DNA of 33,898 bases from a virus. The notes beneath the pieces are model-generated. The model searched no databases. It was not told the origin of the DNA and saw only the letters and a program-made list of their open reading frames with translations. Where the stretch lies: IMG/VR virus record IMGVR_UViG_3300025711_000083, positions 1-33,898 of that record. The stretch is one strand, 5' to 3'. Made by a program: the position numbers and the translations under genes. This document shows positions 31,024 to 33,898 of the stretch, one piece after another (position 1 is the stretch's first letter; each line of letters opens with the position of its first letter).

Positions 31024-31918
31024 CCTTTCCCAGCTCCCCGCGCCGCAGATTGTGGACGTGCCGGATTTTGAGACGCTGCTGGCGGAGCGCAAGGCCGCTT
31101 TTGTGGCGCTCTATCCGGCGGACGAGCAGGCTGCAGTAGCGCGCACGCTGGCGCTCGAATCTGAACCCATCACCAAACAACTGCAGGAAAGTACCTACCG
31201 CGAAGTTCTGTTGCGCCAGCGCATCAACGAGGCCGCGCAGGCGGTCATGGTGGCGTATGCCCTCGGCGGCGATCTGGAGCAACTGGCCGCCAACTACAAC
31301 GTGAAGCGCCTGACGGTAACGCCTGCCGATACCGACGCCGTGCCGCCGGTTGCTGCCGTGATGGAAAGTGACGAGGCGCTGCGTCTGCGTGTTCCCGCTG
31401 CATTTGAGGGGCTGTCCGTTGCGGGGCCGACGGCGGCCTATGAGTTTCACGCCAGAAGTGCAGACGGGCGCGTGGCGGATGCCAGCGCAACCAGCCCGGC
31501 ACCGGCGGAGGTCGTGCTGACTGTACTGAGCCGTGAGGGTGATGGAACGGCAGGTGATGACTTGCTGGCCGTGGTTGAAAAGGCGCTGAACAGCGAGAGC
31601 GTGCGCCCGGTGGCGGATCGCCTGACGGTGCGCAGCGCCGAAATTATCCCGTACAGCGTGGATGCCACCATTTTTCTCTATCCGGGACCGGAAGCCGAGC
31701 CGGTGATGGCGGCCGCAATAGCCAGCCTGCAGAAGTACATCGCCAGTCAGACGCGACTCGGGCGGGATATCCGTCGCAGTGCTCTGTATGCCGCGCTGCA
31801 TGTCGAAGGCGTGCAGCGTGTCGAGCTGGCTTCTCCGCTGGCTGATGTGGTGCTGGACAAAACGCAGGCCGCCTCCTGCACGGAGTGGAATGTGACCAAC
31901 GGGGGCACGGATGAATAG
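31010..31918 (+). CDS. J: Baseplate wedge protein J
   Basis: The product is 302 residues, the same length as P2 gpJ, a baseplate wedge component related to T4 gp6. It starts MAVIDLSQLPAPQIVDVPDFE and has the RLRVPAAFEGLSVAGPTAAYEFHARSADGRVADAS region. AGGAG lies 8 bases before the ATG. It overlaps both W and I by a few bases. Confidence 0.95.
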   Translation: MAVIDLSQLPAPQIVDVPDFETLLAERKAAFVALYPADEQAAVARTLALESEPITKQLQESTYREVLLRQRINEAAQAVMVAYALGGDLEQLAANYNVKRLTVTPADTDAVPPVAAVMESDEALRLRVPAAFEGLSVAGPTAAYEFHARSADGRVADASATSPAPAEVVLTVLSREGDGTAGDDLLAVVEKALNSESVRPVADRLTVRSAEIIPYSVDATIFLYPGPEAEPVMAAAIASLQKYIASQTRLGRDIRRSALYAALHVEGVQRVELASPLADVVLDKTQAASCTEWNVTNGGTDE

Positions 31919-32516
31919 CCTGCTGCCGCCTGGCTCATCGCCGCTTGAGCGCCGACTGGCGCAGAGCTGCAGCGGTATTTCCGGGCTTGAAGTGCCGCTG
32001 CGTGACCTGTGGAACCCGGCAACCTGTCCGGTCAGTTTCCTGCCGTATCTGGCGTGGGCGTTTTCCGTGGACCGCTGGGACGAGAGCTGGACGGAGAGCG
32101 TCAAGCGCCGGGTGGTACAGGATGCGTTCTATATTCATCAGCACAAAGGCACAACCAGCGCCGTGCGTCGGGTGGTGGAGCCGTTCGGCTTCCTGATCCG
32201 CATTGTCGAATGGTGGCAGACCGGCGAGCAACCGGGCACGTTCCGCCTGGATATCGGCGTGCAGGACCAGGGCATCACAGAAGAAACCTATCTGGAGCTG
32301 GAGCGCCTCATCAGCGACGCCAAACCCTGCAGCCGTCATCTGATCGGCATGTCCATCAACCTGCAGACCAGCGGGCCATATTTTGTCGGCGCAGCCACCT
32401 ACACCGGCGAAGAAATCACGATTTACCCGTATATCAACGACACCATTATTTTCGGCGGCACCGCTTACGAGGGCGGGGCGGTCCACGTTATTGACACAGT
32501 GAGAGTGAATCCATGA
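31911..32516 (+). CDS. I: Baseplate protein I
   Basis: The product is 201 residues; P2 gpI has 176. It acts in the baseplate wedge, near the fibre attachment site. The start MNSLLPPGSSPLERRLAQSCSG and the motif FLPYLAWAFSVDRWDESW are family signatures. The extra length is a C-terminal tail (TYTGEEITIYPYINDTIIFGG) with regular beta-type spacing that may help hold the fibre. It overlaps J and H by 4-8 bases. Confidence 0.94.
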   Translation: MNSLLPPGSSPLERRLAQSCSGISGLEVPLRDLWNPATCPVSFLPYLAWAFSVDRWDESWTESVKRRVVQDAFYIHQHKGTTSAVRRVVEPFGFLIRIVEWWQTGEQPGTFRLDIGVQDQGITEETYLELERLISDAKPCSRHLIGMSINLQTSGPYFVGAATYTGEEITIYPYINDTIIFGGTAYEGGAVHVIDTVRVNP

Positions 32517-33814
32517 GCGCAAAATTTTACACCCTGCTGACGGAGATCGGCGCAGCGAAACTGGCCAGCGCCGCAGCGCTCGGCGTCCCGCTGAAAATTA
32601 CCCAGATGGCGGTGGGCGACGGGGGCGGTGTACTCCCCACACCCAGCGCGCAGCAGACGAAACTGATTGCTGAAAAGCGCCGGGCCGATCTCAATATGCT
32701 GTACATCGACCCGCAAAACAGCAGCCAGATTATTGCGGAGCAGGTGATCCCCGAAACTGAGGGCGGGTGGTGGATTCGGGAAGTCGGACTGTTTGATGAC
32801 ACAGGTGCGTTGATTGCCGTGGGCAACTGCCCGGAGAGCTACAAGCCGCAGCTGGCGGAGGGGAGCGGGCGCACGCAGACCGTGCGCATGGTGCTGATTA
32901 CCAGCAGCACCGAAACCATCACCCTGAAAATTGACCCTGCCGTGGTGCTGGCAACGCGCAAGTATGTTGACGACAAGGTGCTGGAGCTGAAGGTTTACGT
33001 CGATGATCAGATGGTGAAACACCTAGCTGCAGTCGATCCGCATTCGCAGTATGCCCCGAAAGAGAGTCCAACCCTGACGGGCACGCCCAAAACGCCAACC
33101 GCGCCAGCGGGAACGAACAGTACCCAGATTGCCAGCACGGCATTTGTGCAGGCGGTGGTGGCGGTACTTAATAACGCGCTGGCACTGAAAGCACCGCTGG
33201 CAAATCCTGCCCTGACGGGAACGCCGACGGCCCCCACTGCAGCGCAGACCGCTAACAACACGCAGATTGCCACAACGGCTTTTGTGAAATCAGCGCTGGC
33301 GGCTCTGGTGGGTTCATCCCCGGCGGCGCTGGATACGCTGAACGAGCTGGCGGCAGCCCTGGGCAACGACCCAAACTTTGCCACAACGATGACTAATGCC
33401 CTGGCAGGGAAGCAGCCGCTGGACAATACCCTGACGGCATTAAGCGGGAAAAATGTTTCGGGTTTATTGCAGTATCTGGGCCTGGGAGAGGCGAAGTTTG
33501 TTACCAGCCGTGGAAGGAATGCAAATGGTGGCTGGATTATTTGGTCAGACGGGGCCATTGAATTATATGGGATGAGTGGAGTTCATAACGCCGGGAAAGC
33601 CACCATTACGTATCCAATCGCACTACCTGAACTTTCACGATATATCAGTATTGCTGAGCGTATAGCGAGTGACAGAAGTGCTAATGCGCTTCATGTCTCA
33701 ATGATTATTGATAATGAAGTGACTGCCTCGGGCTTTACCGCTCGTTGCCAGCTGTATGATGGCTCTGCATCATCAAACTCTTTTTCATGGAGGGTACTCT
33801 ATGCGCCTGTTTAA
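32513..33814 (+). CDS. H: Tail fibre protein
   Basis: The product is 433 residues, much shorter than P2 gpH (669). The N-terminal 150 residues (MSAKFYTLLTEIGAAKLASA, GGWWIREVGLFDDTGALIAVG) are the conserved baseplate-attachment domain. Two tail-fibre repeats (PTLTGTPKTPTAP and PALTGTPTAPTAA, each ending TQIA-TAFV) lie at about residues 184-262. The last 100 residues (from about 33500) are different in composition and more AT-rich, and form the receptor-binding tip. The short length suggests the distal part was swapped. The next gene encodes the matching assembly chaperone, overlapping by 14 bases. Confidence 0.93.
   Translation: MSAKFYTLLTEIGAAKLASAAALGVPLKITQMAVGDGGGVLPTPSAQQTKLIAEKRRADLNMLYIDPQNSSQIIAEQVIPETEGGWWIREVGLFDDTGALIAVGNCPESYKPQLAEGSGRTQTVRMVLITSSTETITLKIDPAVVLATRKYVDDKVLELKVYVDDQMVKHLAAVDPHSQYAPKESPTLTGTPKTPTAPAGTNSTQIASTAFVQAVVAVLNNALALKAPLANPALTGTPTAPTAAQTANNTQIATTAFVKSALAALVGSSPAALDTLNELAAALGNDPNFATTMTNALAGKQPLDNTLTALSGKNVSGLLQYLGLGEAKFVTSRGRNANGGWIIWSDGAIELYGMSGVHNAGKATITYPIALPELSRYISIAERIASDRSANALHVSMIIDNEVTASGFTARCQLYDGSASSNSFSWRVLYAPV
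33067..33294 (+). repeat. Two fibre repeats in H
   Basis: Two diverged copies of a unit of about 90 bp, at 33067-33156 and 33208-33294, encode LTGTPxxPTAP followed by TQIA-TAFV. Such repeats occur in many phage fibre genes and are sites for recombination between fibre genes. Confidence 0.7.
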
Positions 33815-33898
33815 TCCCGTCACGATGACAGAGGTTTTGCCTGGCTTTCATGATATTACCGGTGCGATTGAGCTGCCGGAAGATAACTGGTTTTTCGT
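33801..33898 (+). CDS. Tail fibre assembly chaperone (truncated by the window)
   Basis: This partial gene shows the first 32 codons: MRLFNPVTMTEVLPGFHDIT then GAIELPEDNWFF. That is the start of the tail fibre assembly (Tfa/gpG-like) family. The start overlaps the end of H by 14 bases, with GGAGGG upstream. These proteins help fold or trimerise the fibre tip and usually match its C-terminal domain. The rest lies beyond the window. Confidence 0.85.
   Translation, partial: MRLFNPVTMTEVLPGFHDITGAIELPEDNWFF

Noticed and set aside
30950-32104. 384-codon minus-strand frame opposite J and I
   Set aside because: It is a shadow of two recognisable baseplate genes.

Overview
The window is wall-to-wall phage DNA from a temperate P2-family myovirus (Peduovirinae) of an enterobacterial host. 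Late genes follow P2 order and P2 lengths. The control region is of the coliphage 186 type: a 186-like CI, an Apl/Cox-like protein, a 169-residue CII, a Fil-like protein and LexA-controlled genes. The GC-rich core genes suit a host such as Klebsiella, Enterobacter or Citrobacter; the genus is an inference. No bacterial chromosomal gene is visible. The ogr side and int are joined directly, so attP appears intact. The sequence is therefore probably an unintegrated, circular or concatemeric form (or a tandem lysogen), opened in the tail-fibre region.

Layout: 1-7257 is the FI-FII-E/E'-T-U-D tail operon plus ogr. 7258-9707 is the attP side, with a GIY-YIG protein, a small orphan, paired repeats and an AbiC-like membrane protein. 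9708-13188 runs leftward: cI, an AAA ATPase, a DUF4276 protein and int. 13182-18225 is the rightward early operon (apl/cox, cII, fil, small genes, replication gene A), interrupted by a leftward two-gene insert at 14236-14784. 18300-18730 holds a second LexA box, a tum-position small gene and the cos site. 18787-19941 is a RES-domain cargo gene. 19986-22780 is Q and P (leftward). 22921-28356 is O-N-M-L-X, the lysis genes Y-K-lysB-lysC, and R-S. 28380-30014 is an AT-rich two-gene insert (membrane coiled-coil protein plus PcfJ-like protein). 30025-33898 is V-W-J-I-H and a truncated fibre chaperone.

How it works together: in a lysogen, CI would repress the perfect-spacing early promoter at 13182. 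The CI transcript runs on into the ATPase/DUF4276 pair, which are probable defence genes, and should stop at a terminator placed directly against the int start codon. DNA damage would relieve LexA at two sites: one drives int from a promoter whose start lies inside that terminator hairpin, the other drives the small gene at the tum position, the candidate antirepressor. After induction, A nicks a putative origin inside its own gene, and Ogr activates late promoters at three visible TGT-N12-ACA sites.

The most novel material is the AT-rich cargo, found at five or six separate places: the AbiC-like gene, the ATPase/DUF4276 pair, the two-TM gene, the RES gene, the membrane/PcfJ-like pair and possibly the GIY-YIG gene. 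All functions are read from sequence patterns without database searches.
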